From positions 130,001-177,500 of the forward strand of contig CAJNDS010000824.1 of the NCBI GenBank assembly GCA_905221605.1: a stretch of DNA of 47,500 bases, in the 5' to 3' direction. Positions 1-9,821 of this stretch are shown one piece after another. A program made the translations under genes and the position numbers. The notes beneath the pieces were generated by a model. The model made no database searches. It had not been told where the DNA came from and saw nothing but the letters and a program-made list of their open reading frames with translations. This stretch comes from Symbiodinium natans (Eukaryota; Sar; Dinophyceae; Suessiales; Symbiodiniaceae). Position 1 is the first letter of the stretch, and each line of letters opens with the position of its first letter.

Positions 1-107
1 CCCTAAACCCCTAAACCCCTGAACCCTAAACCCTAAACAAAAAACTCTGAACCCTAAACCCTAAACCCTGAACCCTGAACCCGGAACCCTGAACCCTAAA
101 CCCTTGT
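1..107. repeat. Degenerate CCCTAAA telomere-type array at the window edge
   Basis: Imperfect CCCTAAA/CCCTGAA units. The orientation would suit a left chromosome end. The same C-rich block followed by an exon recurs throughout the interior, so this is better read as the 3' end of an intron leading into the exon at 137. Confidence 0.85.
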
Positions 108-136
108 GCTCCCCAAAATCTCCCCTGTAGCCACAG

Positions 137-2174
137 GTTTGACAAGGCCCAGAGCCAGGGCATCGCCTCGGAGCAGCTTCCGCTTTCGGAGCAACCTGAT
201 GAGGGTTTAGGGTTTAGGGTTTAGGGTTTAGGGTTAGGGTTTAGGGTTTAGGGTTTAGGGTTTAGGGTTTAGGGTTTAGGGTTTAGGGTTTAGGGTTTAG
301 GGTTTAGGGGGGGTTTGTTCTCTCTAGGAGGTTGAGGCTGGATTTCGAGATGGGGAAAGGGTTTCTTGGCTATAAGAGCCCACGAATTCCCTAAACCTAA
401 ACTCTAAAGAAGAAGGAAAGAACAAGACAAGGATGGACAGAACGAGAGGTGCTTTCTGTCGGTGTACTGAACAACGTTAGCAAACGGACTTTTCAAGAGC
501 AGAAGTTTTTTTCTGAACATCGGGTTGCATTGGGAACTCGAGGATAACGTGTCAAGGATGTGAAGTTAGGAAAGCAGTTCTGACTCGTATTTGACCCAAT
601 CGTTTGCAGCCACTTTCAGTGAACAACGGCAACTAAACATACAGTCACATTGAGCTGTCAAAAGTATCGCGCAACCAACAACACCAGCTTGTAGTCTCAA
701 TCATCTTGGGGTTTCCCAGACATGTTGGCAGACAGTGTTCAATGATTTCAATACAGGTGTCCTGGGCCTTGTCGCAGCTGGAGAGAGCTGAAGCCATGCA
801 AGGGCTTTCGAGAAATGCTATCAGCAAACTTCGCATGATATTCCTGTGAGCTGTCAAGAACTTCAACATTGTCCAACAGTCAAGCACATAAAGCGGAGGT
901 CTCATGGTTTTTGCATCCATGCGAACGTGCAGCTAGCATGTTCAAAGTAGATGATAAATCCCGTCCCGGGCACCTTCAGTGATGCCTCCTCCCACCCCCT
1001 CGGCTTTGCTAAGGTTTTCAGGCTTGCCAATACTTTCATTGTCTCAGGGAATTGGGTTCCTCCCCTTGACCCACCACGCCAGGAGGGCACGCACGTCTTT
1101 TTTGTTTTGGCCCCCCCCCCCCCCCCCCCCCCCTCCCCGTCCCCGCGATTTCAAGCAATCTAGCTTGCTCAAGGGTAGCTTCTGCCCGCCTGGGCTTCTT
1201 GCGTGGGGGCGGCACAGGTATTAGCAGAGTAGGTGAGCTCAAGCATCAGGTCATGGTTTCACATCTTGCTGGCCCAGGCACATTGAGATGGGATCCTACA
1301 GCCGGGTTCTCACAGTGAACCATGCACCCCGGATGCACTGTGGCATAGTTTCTGGTTTAGGGTTCGTAAGTTGCGGGCTTTCGGGTTTTCCTGGTGTGTA
1401 ACCACTGGGCCTTGAGAAAGCACGGTCTAGAAGAAGGGCCCTGAAACCCCCTAAAGCCGTGAAGCCCAAACCCTAAACCCTGAAACCCCAAACCACGAAG
1501 CTGAAGCCCTCAGCCTAAACAGCAGCTCAGTGCAGGTACTCAACATGATCCTCGATTTCCAAGCAACAGGAGACTGGCGAGGCGTTTGCGAGCGCTGCGT
1601 CCCAGGACGGAAGGCAGCTTGGCACCAGTCCCCAAAGACCCCGAAAAAGCTCGACGTTACAGCAAGGGCTACGAAAGTAGGAGAGCACATCAGAATTATG
1701 AGAACCACCCCTCCCTTGCATCCCTCAACCCCCCCCCAACCCCCAACCCCCAACCCCCAACCCCCAACCCCTCCCAACCCCCAACCTCCCGACCCCCAAC
1801 CCTCCCGACCCCCAACCCCCCAACCCCCACCCCCAACCCCCAACCCCCAACCCTCAACCCTCAAACCCCTCAACCCCTCAACCCCTCAACCCCTCAACCC
1901 TCCAACCCTCAACCCTCCAACCCTCAACCCTGCATGAGCCAACACTCCCAGGTAGCCCTTTAAGTGCCCCATTATGGCTATCATTGGGTGATTGCGTACA
2001 GTTCTGATTGGGTTATTCAGTTATTAAGTACCATGAACCTAACTTAAGGTATTAGGTACAGTTATTAAATGAATCAAGTACCATGAGCCTCCAACGCAGG
2101 TGATGTCCACCGAAGGAGAGGTGGCGGATGTCGAAGACGTGCCGACCAGGGCTGAGCCCACCTCGGTGGAGTGA
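137..2174 (+). CDS. Partial multi-exon gene of unknown function, 3' end (exons at 137, 1536 and 2100)
   Basis: Not recognised. Exon 137-204 follows CCACAG, reads FDKAQSQGIASEQLPLSEQP in one frame and ends at a GT that is the first base pair of a GTTTAGGG array. The carried G fits the phase of an exon at 1536 (after GTGCAG) that runs to about 1700 and reads APVPKDPEKARRYSKGYESR in part. A last exon at 2100-2174 follows AACGCAG, begins VMSTEGEVADVEDVPTRAEP and stops at TGA 2172-2174. The third exon abuts the 3' terminal repeat of a MITE-like element, which appears to supply the acceptor. The intron at 205-1535 is about 1.3 kb and carries TTTAGGG at its start and CCCTAAA near its end. The exon at 1536 is followed directly by C-rich repeat, and its donor is not clear. 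The 5' end lies outside the window. Known: GT/GC/GA-AG introns occur in dinoflagellates. Inferred: that the three pieces belong together. Confidence 0.4.
203..309. repeat. TTTAGGG array at an intron 5' end
   Basis: About 15 nearly perfect TTTAGGG units start within 2 nt of the exon end at 204. The GT of the first GTTTAGGG is the apparent 5' splice site. Confidence 0.9.
310..1500. other. Intron-like stretch without a convincing gene
   Basis: A decayed CCCTAAA patch near 390, a C homopolymer of about 25 nt around 1110-1132, and a short telomeric patch at 1355-1500. ORFs here are short, overlap on both strands and show no motif. I read it as the body of the intron between the exons at 137 and 1536. 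Confidence 0.5.
1728..1932. repeat. CCCAACC/CCCTCAA degenerate C-rich array
   Basis: About 200 nt of CCCAACCCC and CCCTCAACC units, a divergent form of the telomeric C-strand. It produces long proline/asparagine ORFs in two frames that are artefacts of the repeat. Confidence 0.85.
1955..2094. mobile_element. Degraded MITE/introner of the CTTGGAGGTTCATGG family
   Basis: The right end GTACCATGAGCCTCCAA matches the right terminal repeat of copies at 36490, 40120 and 46393. The interior has the same AT-rich CCCTTTAAGTG and TTGGGT segments. A second partial end lies near 2030-2040. The element ends 5 nt before the exon at 2100 and appears to form the 3' end of that intron. Confidence 0.6.
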
Positions 2175-2195
2175 GGATGAAAAGAAGAGTCGTTT

Positions 2196-2250
2196 AGGGT
2201 TTAGGGTTTAGGGTTTAGGGTTTGGGGTTTAGGGTTTAGGGTTTAGGGTT
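2196..2250. repeat. TTTAGGG array
   Basis: Seven to eight TTTAGGG/TTTGGGG units, 20 nt after the stop of the first gene. A second degenerate patch of TTTCGGG units lies at 2417-2480, followed by a run of about 20 G. Confidence 0.85.
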
Positions 2251-2589
2251 GAAAACCCTAAAGGGCTTTCCGGAATTTCGGGTCTTGAAGGCCTAAAACC
2301 TAGGACGAGAGGCCCTCAAACCTAACCTCTAAGGGTTCTCCGGGTTTTTCCGGGTTTCAGGGTTTGGGTTTCAGTCCAGAGCGCTGTGGGAGTCAGGCTT
2401 TGCAGGGCTTCCAGGGGTTTAGGGTTTCGGGTTTCGGGTTTCGGGTTTCGAGTTCAGGGTTTAGGGTTTCGGGTTTCGTGTTGGGGGGGGGGGGGGGGGG
2501 GGGGCAGGAAAGCACGGACAGCTGAGACCATGAAGGAGCGCTGCACTCGGCCGTCCCTGACTCTGGCTTCAAGAAAGTGCGCTTTGCAG

Positions 2590-2688
2590 CAGAAGAGGCT
2601 GTACATTGGTGGGGGGCTTGCGCGGATGGTGATGCAGCTCGACTCGGCGGGCGTGATGGCAGGCCCAGAACTACGCAAAAAGTTGTAG
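2590..2688 (+). CDS. Possible terminal exon, unknown product
   Basis: After a TTTGCAG acceptor the frame reads QKRLYIGGGLARMVMQLDSA and continues 12 residues to a TAG at 2686-2688. Codon third positions are G/C rich, as in the clearer exons. The same frame extends upstream to an ATG near 2530 but then enters a G homopolymer, so the true start is unknown. No family recognised. Confidence 0.35.
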   Translation, partial: QKRLYIGGGLARMVMQLDSAGVMAGPELRKKL

Positions 2689-2699
2689 GTTTGCAGATT

Positions 2700-3800
2700 T
2701 ACTTTGGACCCGGTCGAACTTGATTAGGACACAGAGACTGATGACTGAAGTAGGTTGCCAATCTGCTGCATCGCTGAGTAAGAGGTGAGCCGGGAGTGTT
2801 TGAGTCTGTGTTCTGTGGGCTACGCAGCCTACAGGCAAAGATGACAAAGCGGACGCCAACGAGGCCTGCAAGCTCCTGTTGTGCTTGAATGCAGTTGAAA
2901 CTGGTTTTGTGTGCATCATAGCGAGATGAGGTCAGGTGTTCTGCTTCATTCTGCTTAAGCTGCAGTAGAATTCATACGAGGTTTCTGTGATTCGCTTCAT
3001 GCGCACCCCTGGCTGCAGCTTGAGACGTGGAAGACGGCCTTTGCACGGGCGAGACTGGAGGTTCCATGCTTTGAGCATTAGCCTTTTGAGCATGAGGGTC
3101 AAGTTTTGCCAGAAAGATTTGAGAGATGCGAGCAAGCCCGTGTCATTGCTGCAGGATGTAGGGAATGTAGGGCATGCGTCATCGCTCTGACAGTTGAAGA
3201 TATGCAATTCGCGCCGTTTGTGCATGTTGCTCTGCGCAATCCTTTGCCAGGCTTGCACTCTTCTCCTGCCTGAGTGGCGGGGCACTGTTGAGGTGTTGGA
3301 GTCTCGGCACCCCAAAGGGCACATCCGACGGATTCACGGCTGGTTGGCAACCTGCGTGCTCTTGCCTTTACGCTCCTTCGCCTTAAACGCCTGTGCTGCT
3401 GCAGTGCCTGTTTCGTGCAAGTCACAAGCACAAACTGCACGTACCTCTACTTTTCAAAGAGTCCGCTGAGATTTTCCTGTTGACGGCTCTAGCTGAGCCC
3501 TGTGAGCTTCCCGCACGAGCCACGTGCCGAGGCCTGCACACCAGTCGATTCTGCGGGGCTTCCACACAACGCCGTGTGCGGCGCGGGCCTTGGAGTTTCG
3601 TCTTTTGGTGGCAGTGTCGTAGATCACTCGTTTATGGAGCTTTCTCCGCTACTTCCATGGTGATATTCCGCGATGTACAGACTCCGAATGCAGGGCCTAT
3701 AGCAGGGCTGGAGAGCCCTTTCGCATCCTTAGGGGTTGTCTTGACGCTGTCTTGGATCCCCCGAGAAGAAAAACGATGCCGTCCCGGCCGTGGGCTCCTG
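2700..3800. other. Repeat-poor stretch with no gene I can support
   Basis: No telomeric arrays, and only overlapping short ORFs on both strands (for example 3393-3935 plus and 2932-3324 minus). None shows a motif, consistent codon bias or convincing splice context. It may be a long intron or intergenic DNA. Confidence 0.4.
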
Positions 3801-3804
3801 CCAG

Positions 3805-3927
3805 GACTTCCAGAAGGGCTACTGCGCGCTCCATCGGGTGCGTGGGAAGACATCCCTGTGTTTCTGCCGGGCTCCCAGCATCCCGGGCAGCAAGTTTTCA
3901 AAGATAGTGGGCCCGGGTTCCATATGA
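3805..3927 (+). CDS. Possible exon, unknown product
   Basis: After CTGCCAG the frame begins DFQKGYCALHRVRGKTSLCF and stays open to TGA 3925-3927. A GTGCGT donor at 3838 could end the exon earlier. An overlapping longer ORF in another frame exists. The acceptor and G/C-ending codons favour this one, weakly. Confidence 0.3.
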   Translation, partial: DFQKGYCALHRVRGKTSLCFCRAPSIPGSKFSKIVGPGSI

Positions 3928-4337
3928 GGCGATAGCCTCAAGTGACGGCCTGAAAATTAGGGTGTTTTTTTCACAAGTGTAGGGTTTAGGTTTGGCTCGT
4001 TTCAAGGCACACCCCGCCTCCACTGGAGGCAACCTGTCCGAACGGGTCGCCTTTCGAAAGCCATTCCGACTAGTAGAAGTATCCTTAACGCTAAGCCTTA
4101 AATCCCAGACCCTAAACCCTGATACAGATGCGTGCCAGCCCCTAAAAAGGCATCGGCCCCCAAAACCGTAAACCCCCTTTTCAAGAGGGCCCCCTAGACC
4201 CCAAGCCATTCGAACGGTCGAAGCATCCGAAGCTATCCTAACCATCCTAAGCCCCTAAACCATCCCATCTCAAACCATCCTAAACCCTCCTAAACTTCAA
4301 CCATCCTGACTCCTACACCTCCTGTTTTTTTTTCCAG

Positions 4338-4841
4338 GCTTCCATTTCGACTCTCAGCGCCGGCGTGCTCCTGTCGACGAGTCTGGTCGGCTGAGGCAGT
4401 GGGTTGTTTTTAAGGGAACAAGGCCAAACCTCAAGCTTCCGGGTGCTTTGTTGGGAGTTTTCTTGGGGGGTTTCAGTCCTCCTTTGAGGGGTTTCAGGGC
4501 TTTCGAGCTTGGGGGTTATAAGAGCCTCAGGGTGGAGGGACGACGGTTTTGGGGTGTAAGCTGGGGTTGTGACTGCTTTTTTTAGTTCCCGGGCGAGGAG
4601 CCTAAAAACGGCAGATTGCTTTGAGTGCGCTCTCCTGGACAGTTTGCTGGTCTTGGGGGCTGGGTTTAGGGTTTAGGGCCTAGGGTTTAGGGTCTAGGGA
4701 TTAGGGCTGACAACTTTAGATTTGTGGAGCCGAAGAATGTGGCAGGTACTGGGACGTCGCGTGCCACAGCATGACTACGGGATCCCCGTGTCTCGATGGC
4801 GAGGACTGTGCCAGGAGCTCGAAGCACTAGAAGCGAAGTAG
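4338..4841 (+). CDS. Two 3'-terminal exons of an unrecognised gene
   Basis: A pyrimidine tract ending TTTTTTTTTCCAG precedes an exon at 4338 reading FHFDSQRRRAPVDESGRLRQ, with several possible GT, GC or GA donors near 4390. A telomeric patch lies in the intron at 4665-4705. The second exon, 4770-4841, follows TGCCACAG, begins HDYGIPVSRWRGLCQELEAL and stops at TAG 4839-4841. Its end is amphipathic and probably helical. The join is inferred. Confidence 0.4.
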
Positions 4842-5530
4842 AGCCAACCAATCGGCTGCTTGTTTCCTGTGGATCGTTGGTTCGAAGACCCCTTCAACCA
4901 TCGGCTCAGAATGGCTCTCAGAATTGGGGTCCTTGGAACACTCTGCCCTGTTCTCTTGTGAAGACTCTCCGCAAGGTCTTCGCGCACAGCCGTGACGAGA
5001 TCTCATACCATCCTGCGAAGTACAAGACGAGGAGGTGACGATGCCAGAAACCCTGTGAACCTGCCAATAGCACAACTGCAGAAGCTCCGCAGAGCATGTG
5101 GTTCTTGTACGTAGGAGACTCTTTGTACCTGTTGTAGCCAGGTGCAATGGAAAGGGCTGCCGGGGACAGGCCTGTACCGCCCTACAGCAGAGTCTAGGCT
5201 GTGGGGTTGTGTTTCTCAGAACGGAGCCTCAGACTTCTTCTTGGAGCTAGGCACCGAGTCCTAGACGTCCTAGACCCGGAAGTTGTCAAGGCATCCCAAA
5301 CCCCGGAGGGCGCGACGCGATTTCTTTTTAGTGAAGCATCCGAGCTCCATGTCGTGAAGCTGGCCCTTGTTGGTGTGCAGTTGGCAGCCACTGAAAGCCA
5401 TTGCACGTGCGTGCTCCAAAGCTGTCACTCTTAGAACCCGTATTCGTGCTCTTACTGTATTGGCAAGGGCGTGCTTCAAGCTGGTTGTTGTGAGTAGTCG
5501 TAGCGCTTGAGAGAGTAGCGCTCGCTTGCT
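4842..5530. other. Intergenic or 5' untranslated region upstream of the ankyrin-like gene
   Basis: No telomeric repeat and no supportable exon. Short ORFs on both strands (for example 5201-5434 plus) lack motifs. An AG at 5520-5521, about 10 nt before the ATG at 5531, could serve as a spliced-leader acceptor, but the leader itself was not seen. Confidence 0.4.
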
Positions 5531-6601
5531 ATGGCATCGCAGGCAAGCGATTTTACCTCTGCCTCCCTGGAGCTTATCAGCAAGCATGCGCAGGCACGAA
5601 CCCTTGAGTCAGACGCCGAGCTGCAACATCTCGTCATCTACAACAGCGCTGAAGCGAAAGCTCCGTCGAGTGGGAAGCTGCGTATCGAGGACGCCCCTCT
5701 TCGTTTCCTCAATCGCCAGCACCACGCCACAAAAAATGTGCGGGATCAGAGGTTGTTCACCTGGGTGTACATCCGGCGCCATGAGTTCAAGGACATTCAG
5801 GCAGCTTTACAAAAGGTCATAGCCAAGGAGACCAGCAAGGGGCGTGGAAAGGGCAAGACGAAGGAGAAGAGAGGAAGCCACAATACAGAGCTGCCAACTT
5901 CTTTGATTCAGGAGCTGCAGCAGAGCTTATCGGTGTCCCCCGTCTATCATCTTGTGACTCGGGGCCGAGATGCTCTCTTCAGCCCACCGAATGACAAAGC
6001 CATCAAGGATGTCGTGACGGGGTACTTCCTGAACCCCATTCACGAGCTCCGCGAAGATGTCTTGAAGTACTTGGACATGGTGATCTATGGCGAGGAGGAG
6101 ACGGGCTCTTCTCCAGCAGATGCCTTCCAAGAGCTCATGGCTGATGCGGGCTTCGTGGCCAAGCTGAAGATGTACTTTGACTCGGGTGATCGAGTTCGCG
6201 AGAGCTCCTTGCACTTGGCCGGGAGGCTGCGCGGCGGGAATTGCTTCCTCTTCCGCTGCATCAAGGAGAACCAGGTCGACCTTCTCAGGCTTCTGCTGAC
6301 GCATCACGTGCCTGAAGTCACACGTGATGTGCCGTGGATGCGGTTGGCTGAGCCTTGCTTGCCGTGTGGTCAGTACAAGAACACCTCCTTCCATGAGGCA
6401 GCTTACTACGGACGAGCTGATTGTTTGGAGCTGCTCTTAGACTATGCCAGGCGTCACTCGATCGACATCCGGAACCTGAAGAATGAGGAAGACCGCAACA
6501 AGAAGACGGGTCTCACAGCTCTCGAGATGTCAAAGCAGAACAGGAACTGGCGCTGCTTCAACCTTCTGGCCCCTCTGTTCCTTGAGGAGGGCATGCACTG
6601 A
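5531..6601 (+). CDS. Ankyrin-repeat-like protein, single exon
   Basis: An uninterrupted 356-codon ORF from ATG 5531 to TGA 6599-6601. Residues about 225-320 look like ankyrin repeats: NCFLFRCIKENQVDLLRLLL, then NTSFHEAAYYGRADCLELLL, then TGLTALEMSKQNRN, matching the x-G/T-x-TxLHxAAxxGxxxxVxxLL pattern. A basic linker with GRGKGKTKEKRG sits near residue 105. The N-terminal two thirds are not recognised. No signal peptide or membrane segment is evident. Ankyrin repeats mediate protein binding, so no reaction can be assigned. The gene lacks introns and telomeric repeats, unlike most of the window. The start fits the first ATG, but an upstream spliced 5' exon cannot be excluded. Confidence 0.8.
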   Translation: MASQASDFTSASLELISKHAQARTLESDAELQHLVIYNSAEAKAPSSGKLRIEDAPLRFLNRQHHATKNVRDQRLFTWVYIRRHEFKDIQAALQKVIAKETSKGRGKGKTKEKRGSHNTELPTSLIQELQQSLSVSPVYHLVTRGRDALFSPPNDKAIKDVVTGYFLNPIHELREDVLKYLDMVIYGEEETGSSPADAFQELMADAGFVAKLKMYFDSGDRVRESSLHLAGRLRGGNCFLFRCIKENQVDLLRLLLTHHVPEVTRDVPWMRLAEPCLPCGQYKNTSFHEAAYYGRADCLELLLDYARRHSIDIRNLKNEEDRNKKTGLTALEMSKQNRNWRCFNLLAPLFLEEGMH

Positions 6602-6677
6602 AACACTGGCTCATTGGCTCATTGACCCGCTCGAATATCGGTGTGTGAAGGTAGAGCTGTAAGCATGAAAAAAGAAC

Positions 6678-6700
6678 ACATATATATATATATATATGTG
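6678..6700. repeat. TA microsatellite downstream of the ankyrin-like gene
   Basis: About ten TA units just 3' of the coding region. Similar (TA)n runs occur at 7480, 9400, 9528 and 13140. Confidence 0.85.
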
Positions 6701-6845
6701 GTACCATCCCCCCCCCAAATGCCCACACTTTTTCCTCTCAGGTGCCATGGTAGGGTCTAGAGGCTTAGGATTTCGAAGCCTCCGAGGGCAGCGAGCACGA
6801 AAGCGCTCTACTGTACCAATGTTTTAGGCCCAAAAGAGCAAGAAC

Positions 6846-7036
6846 GCTGTACTGTCCAAAAAAAACCAATGTTTCCAGGCCCAAAACTGCAAAAATGCCG
6901 TACTGTCCCAAAAAAACCAAAAACCCAAAGTTTGGAGACCTCCAGGCCCTGGAGGAGCCCAAGGTCTCCAAACTTTGGTTTTTTTGGTTTTTTTGGGACA
7001 GTCTTAAAAGATTGGCTTTTTTGGGACAGTACAGCA
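6846..7036. mobile_element. Nested foldback (MITE-like) element
   Basis: Outer arms at 6846-6873 and 7009-7036 share GCTGTACTGTCC with an A-run followed by CCAAT. Inner arms at 6902-6941 and 6962-7002 (about 40 nt, near perfect) begin ACTGTCCCAAAAAAACC and end AGTTTGGAGACCT, around a 20-nt loop. No ORF is credible. It looks like a small non-autonomous inverted-repeat element or a hairpin-forming RNA locus. Confidence 0.75.
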
Positions 7037-7059
7037 CTTTCGAGGCCTGGGACTGCATT

Positions 7060-7330
7060 CCAATACATTTCCATAGTTTGCCTAATTATTTTCATACGGC
7101 TCCTACGAATGTAATATGACTCCTATCAATTTTAAATAGGATTCTGTCATTTGAATAGGGTTCCCATAGAATTTAATAGAATTAAGGGTTCTCATTCCTA
7201 TTAATGGGTTTCCTTTTCATTTTTATAAGATTCCTATCGAAACAAGATGAATCTTATGAACCCAATTAAATTTGATAGGAACGCTATTCACATGCATAGG
7301 ATTTCTATTTAAATTCATAGCATGCAATCC
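7060..7330. other. AT-rich island with alternating TCCTAT/ATAGGA motifs
   Basis: About 270 nt that is much more AT-rich than its surroundings. Motifs of the type GATTCCTAT, AATAGGATT, TTTAATAG and CCCATAGAATT recur every 25-40 nt in both orientations. No coding potential. Base composition is unlike the flanks. Confidence 0.6.
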
Positions 7331-7439
7331 ACAATCTCGAGCAAATTGTTCAGGTCACTTCTGCTGGAGTTTTATGGGAGTCCCTCCCCCCTTAAAAACC
7401 ACCGCGCGTGGCGCAACGTAGTGTTTTTGTCTGGAAACC

Positions 7440-9241
7440 ATGCTGAAGCGTGGGCGCATGGGGGGGTGGGGGGTAGCATATATATATATATATATATGTA
7501 TATACACATTCATATCTGTAATATGTATATATGTATATACGTATCTGTATATACCCTTTTGGGAAGCGCAGCGTCTTTGCTTCGAGCGTGTCCAGGACAC
7601 AGTCGAGGAGGGGATAGACCACAACACTCGTGAAGTCCTTCGCCAGTCGATGTCGGCTCCGCGGATGGAATCTTGCCATAGTGGGGTAACATTTTACAGG
7701 TTTCAGGTTACTGAAAGACTTAAACTCAACAAGGAATAGAAACTTGAACTTCTAATGCTATCCCAACCATCAACTAGGAATGCATATTCACGTTCTTGGA
7801 GGATGGCTCCCACGCCTCTTTTGCAAAGATATCTGCACAGTGTCACTTCAAGACGTTGCTCGAGGAGCAAAACCACAGCATTCCCACAGCCCCTGTCGCC
7901 TGGGCACACTTCTTCGAGACGTCCACGGCCTTTCTTATGCAGCTTTGCGCCGGGTTTCGCTCTGCTGAAGGTCACGGGCTAACGACAGATGGCAACAGCC
8001 ACCCAGTGATGGCGCAAGTTCGCGTCAAGCGGGACGAGCCTGTTGAGATGACTGCTTTCGAGTCTGGGCGTCTGATACGTGATCATGTGCCGCCAGCCAG
8101 CCTAGGACTGGAGTCAGAGGCTTGCTGTTCGCTTGCTGTTGAGCTGCGGCATCTGCGGTTTTGTGGTCCGGGTACCGGGCGAATCTGCGACAGCGCAAGA
8201 ACTTGGTTGAAGCATCTCGCCAACTTGTTTCTAGATGCCAGGAGCCCAAGACTTTCGCTGAAGAGCGTGGCGTTTCTCACTTGCTTTGCCTCCAATGGCC
8301 CCCTGGCATGTGAGGAGTGGCTCAGAGCCATGTACGACCATACCATGGCCCAGCCTTCGCTTCCTCTTCCGCTCAAGTTCTGCTTCCGCACGCTGCCGGC
8401 CATTGCAGAGTATGATGAGGAGACCATTCGTTTCTCGAAGACGGCTGGTGCACGCCATGGCAACCAAGCTGCGCAACTAGCAAAGGGATTCTTGGAAGAG
8501 ATCTTGCTGAAGCAGGACGTTTTCTTGGATCTTAGCGACAATTCCTCCTTGGTCGGGTGTTTCACTGCGGAGCAGGTGGGCACTGCCGATTTCCCGCAGG
8601 CCATCATTTCGGCGCTGGAGTTTGCTTTGGCTCCAGTGAACTTTGTCCACTTCATGTTCAAAGACGAACTGATCAAGGGAAGGTGTGCCACCAGTGATCC
8701 CGTAACCCAAGATGCAGCAGGACGCTTTCAGCAGTCACTGACGCTCTGTGGGGCGGCTGAGGTTCCTTATACACGCTTCTTTGATGAGAAGCTGCTCTTG
8801 ACAAATCGTCCTGCATCTGTGCGGGACATAATTCGAGTGGAGGTCATCGACTATGTGGAGCTGCTGCTGCGTGCTTGGTTTCACAAGTGGGACCGGCAAA
8901 AGCCAAACATGTCCTGGGACTCCTTTGCTTTGCTTCTTTTGGCCCAGAAGCCTGTTGCGTGCAGTGATGCAGAGACGCACCGCATTCTGCATGACTGCAA
9001 TGTGGCAGAGAGATTGTCAGTGGCTTATGACAAAGCTGCTAGCTCCTTCGTGCGGCAGTTTGCCATGCTCGACTATGCCCTTAAGAAATCTAGACCTGAA
9101 GCGCACCGGAAGCACGGCGGCGTCTTCAAATGGCTTGAGACACTCATTCCTCCTCTTGCTTTGAGCGGTAGTGGGCCCAACATGCCGGGCATGCCCATCA
9201 CGAAGCGAAAGCTGGAAGAGTACAAAGAAGCCTACCTGTAG
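7440..9241 (+). CDS. Unrecognised protein of about 520 residues with one introner intron
   Basis: Main exon 7778-9241 ends at TAG 9239-9241. Intron 7668-7777 (110 nt, GA-AG) separates it from an upstream exon containing RLCFERVQDTVEEG and REVLRQSMSAPRME. The join gives APRMECIFTFLEDG in phase. A GGAAT direct repeat flanks the intron. A further TA-rich intron, about 7475-7566, may join an ATG exon at 7440 (MLKRGRMGGW), which is the least certain part. The protein is soluble-looking, with hydrophobic helical stretches such as SVAFLTCFASNGPLACEEWL and VIDYVELLLRAWFHKWDRQK and a charged C-terminus, KRKLEEYKEAYL. No domain family recognised. It shares the compact, repeat-poor setting of the ankyrin-like gene upstream, 840 bp away. 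Confidence 0.75.
7668..7777 (+). mobile_element. Introner intron, family 1 (third copy)
   Basis: 110-nt GA-AG intron. It aligns along its length with the CNOT3 introners: CATAGT near the start, CATTTTACA, ACTTAAAC, AAGGAAT and the end ATCCCAACCATCAACTAG. GGAAT is repeated at both boundaries (7667 and 7777), consistent with target-site duplication. Excision restores the reading frame. Confidence 0.8.
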
Positions 9242-9352
9242 GTTCTTTTTTTGGACAGTAGGAACTGAGATTGTGCAACGAATGAGGCCGAAAATCCATG
9301 AGCAGCAGCTTTGTCATGCACGGGGACAGGAGTTCAAGTTTGCAGTTAGCTT

Positions 9353-9650
9353 TGTAGATATATACACATACATACATACCCTTTAAGGGGTTATATAGGG
9401 GATATATATATATATATATATCTACATATATGCACATGGTTCAATCACTTGTTGTGTCGTGGGCTTTCTGTTGCCTCTGGTTCTCCGCCTCGCCGGGGCT
9501 GCCTTATGCAATGAGGTAGCATGTTCTACATATATATATATATACCCGTTAAGGGATTGCATAGGGTATATATATATATATTTATACATACATACCCTTT
9601 AAGGGGTTATATAGGGGATATATATATATATGTTTTGTAAGGGATTATAT
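9353..9650. repeat. TA-rich palindromic repeats with a CCCTTTAAGGGG core
   Basis: Two copies of ACATACATACCCTTTAAGGG followed by GTTATATAGGGGATATATA (9365-9420 and 9580-9630) and a CCCGTTAAGGG variant at 9543. The first copy is bounded by GTAGATATATA and its complement TATATATCTAC, so it can fold into one hairpin. It lies between the gene ending at 9241 and the first zinc-finger exon seen. Confidence 0.75.
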
Positions 9651-9821
9651 AGGGATCAAGGCAGAGGCCAATATCAGAACGCTGGCGCCGCTCACAAGGT
9701 CAGCCTCACTGCAGCTCTACGGAACTTAGAAAGCCACTCTGTCAGGCAATGGAAGCTCCGAGCCCTGAACCCAAACTTACCTAAACTTCACCTGAATGCA
9801 AGTGATGGGGGCGGAAGCCAG

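Noticed and set aside
1-107. A true chromosome end (left telomere)
   Set aside because: Orientation fits, but the array is short and degenerate and leads straight into an exon, as dozens of interior arrays do.
1530-1963. Proline/asparagine-rich ORFs of 125-140 codons
   Set aside because: Downstream of about 1725 the reading is only translated CCCAACC repeat, and two frames are open for the same reason.
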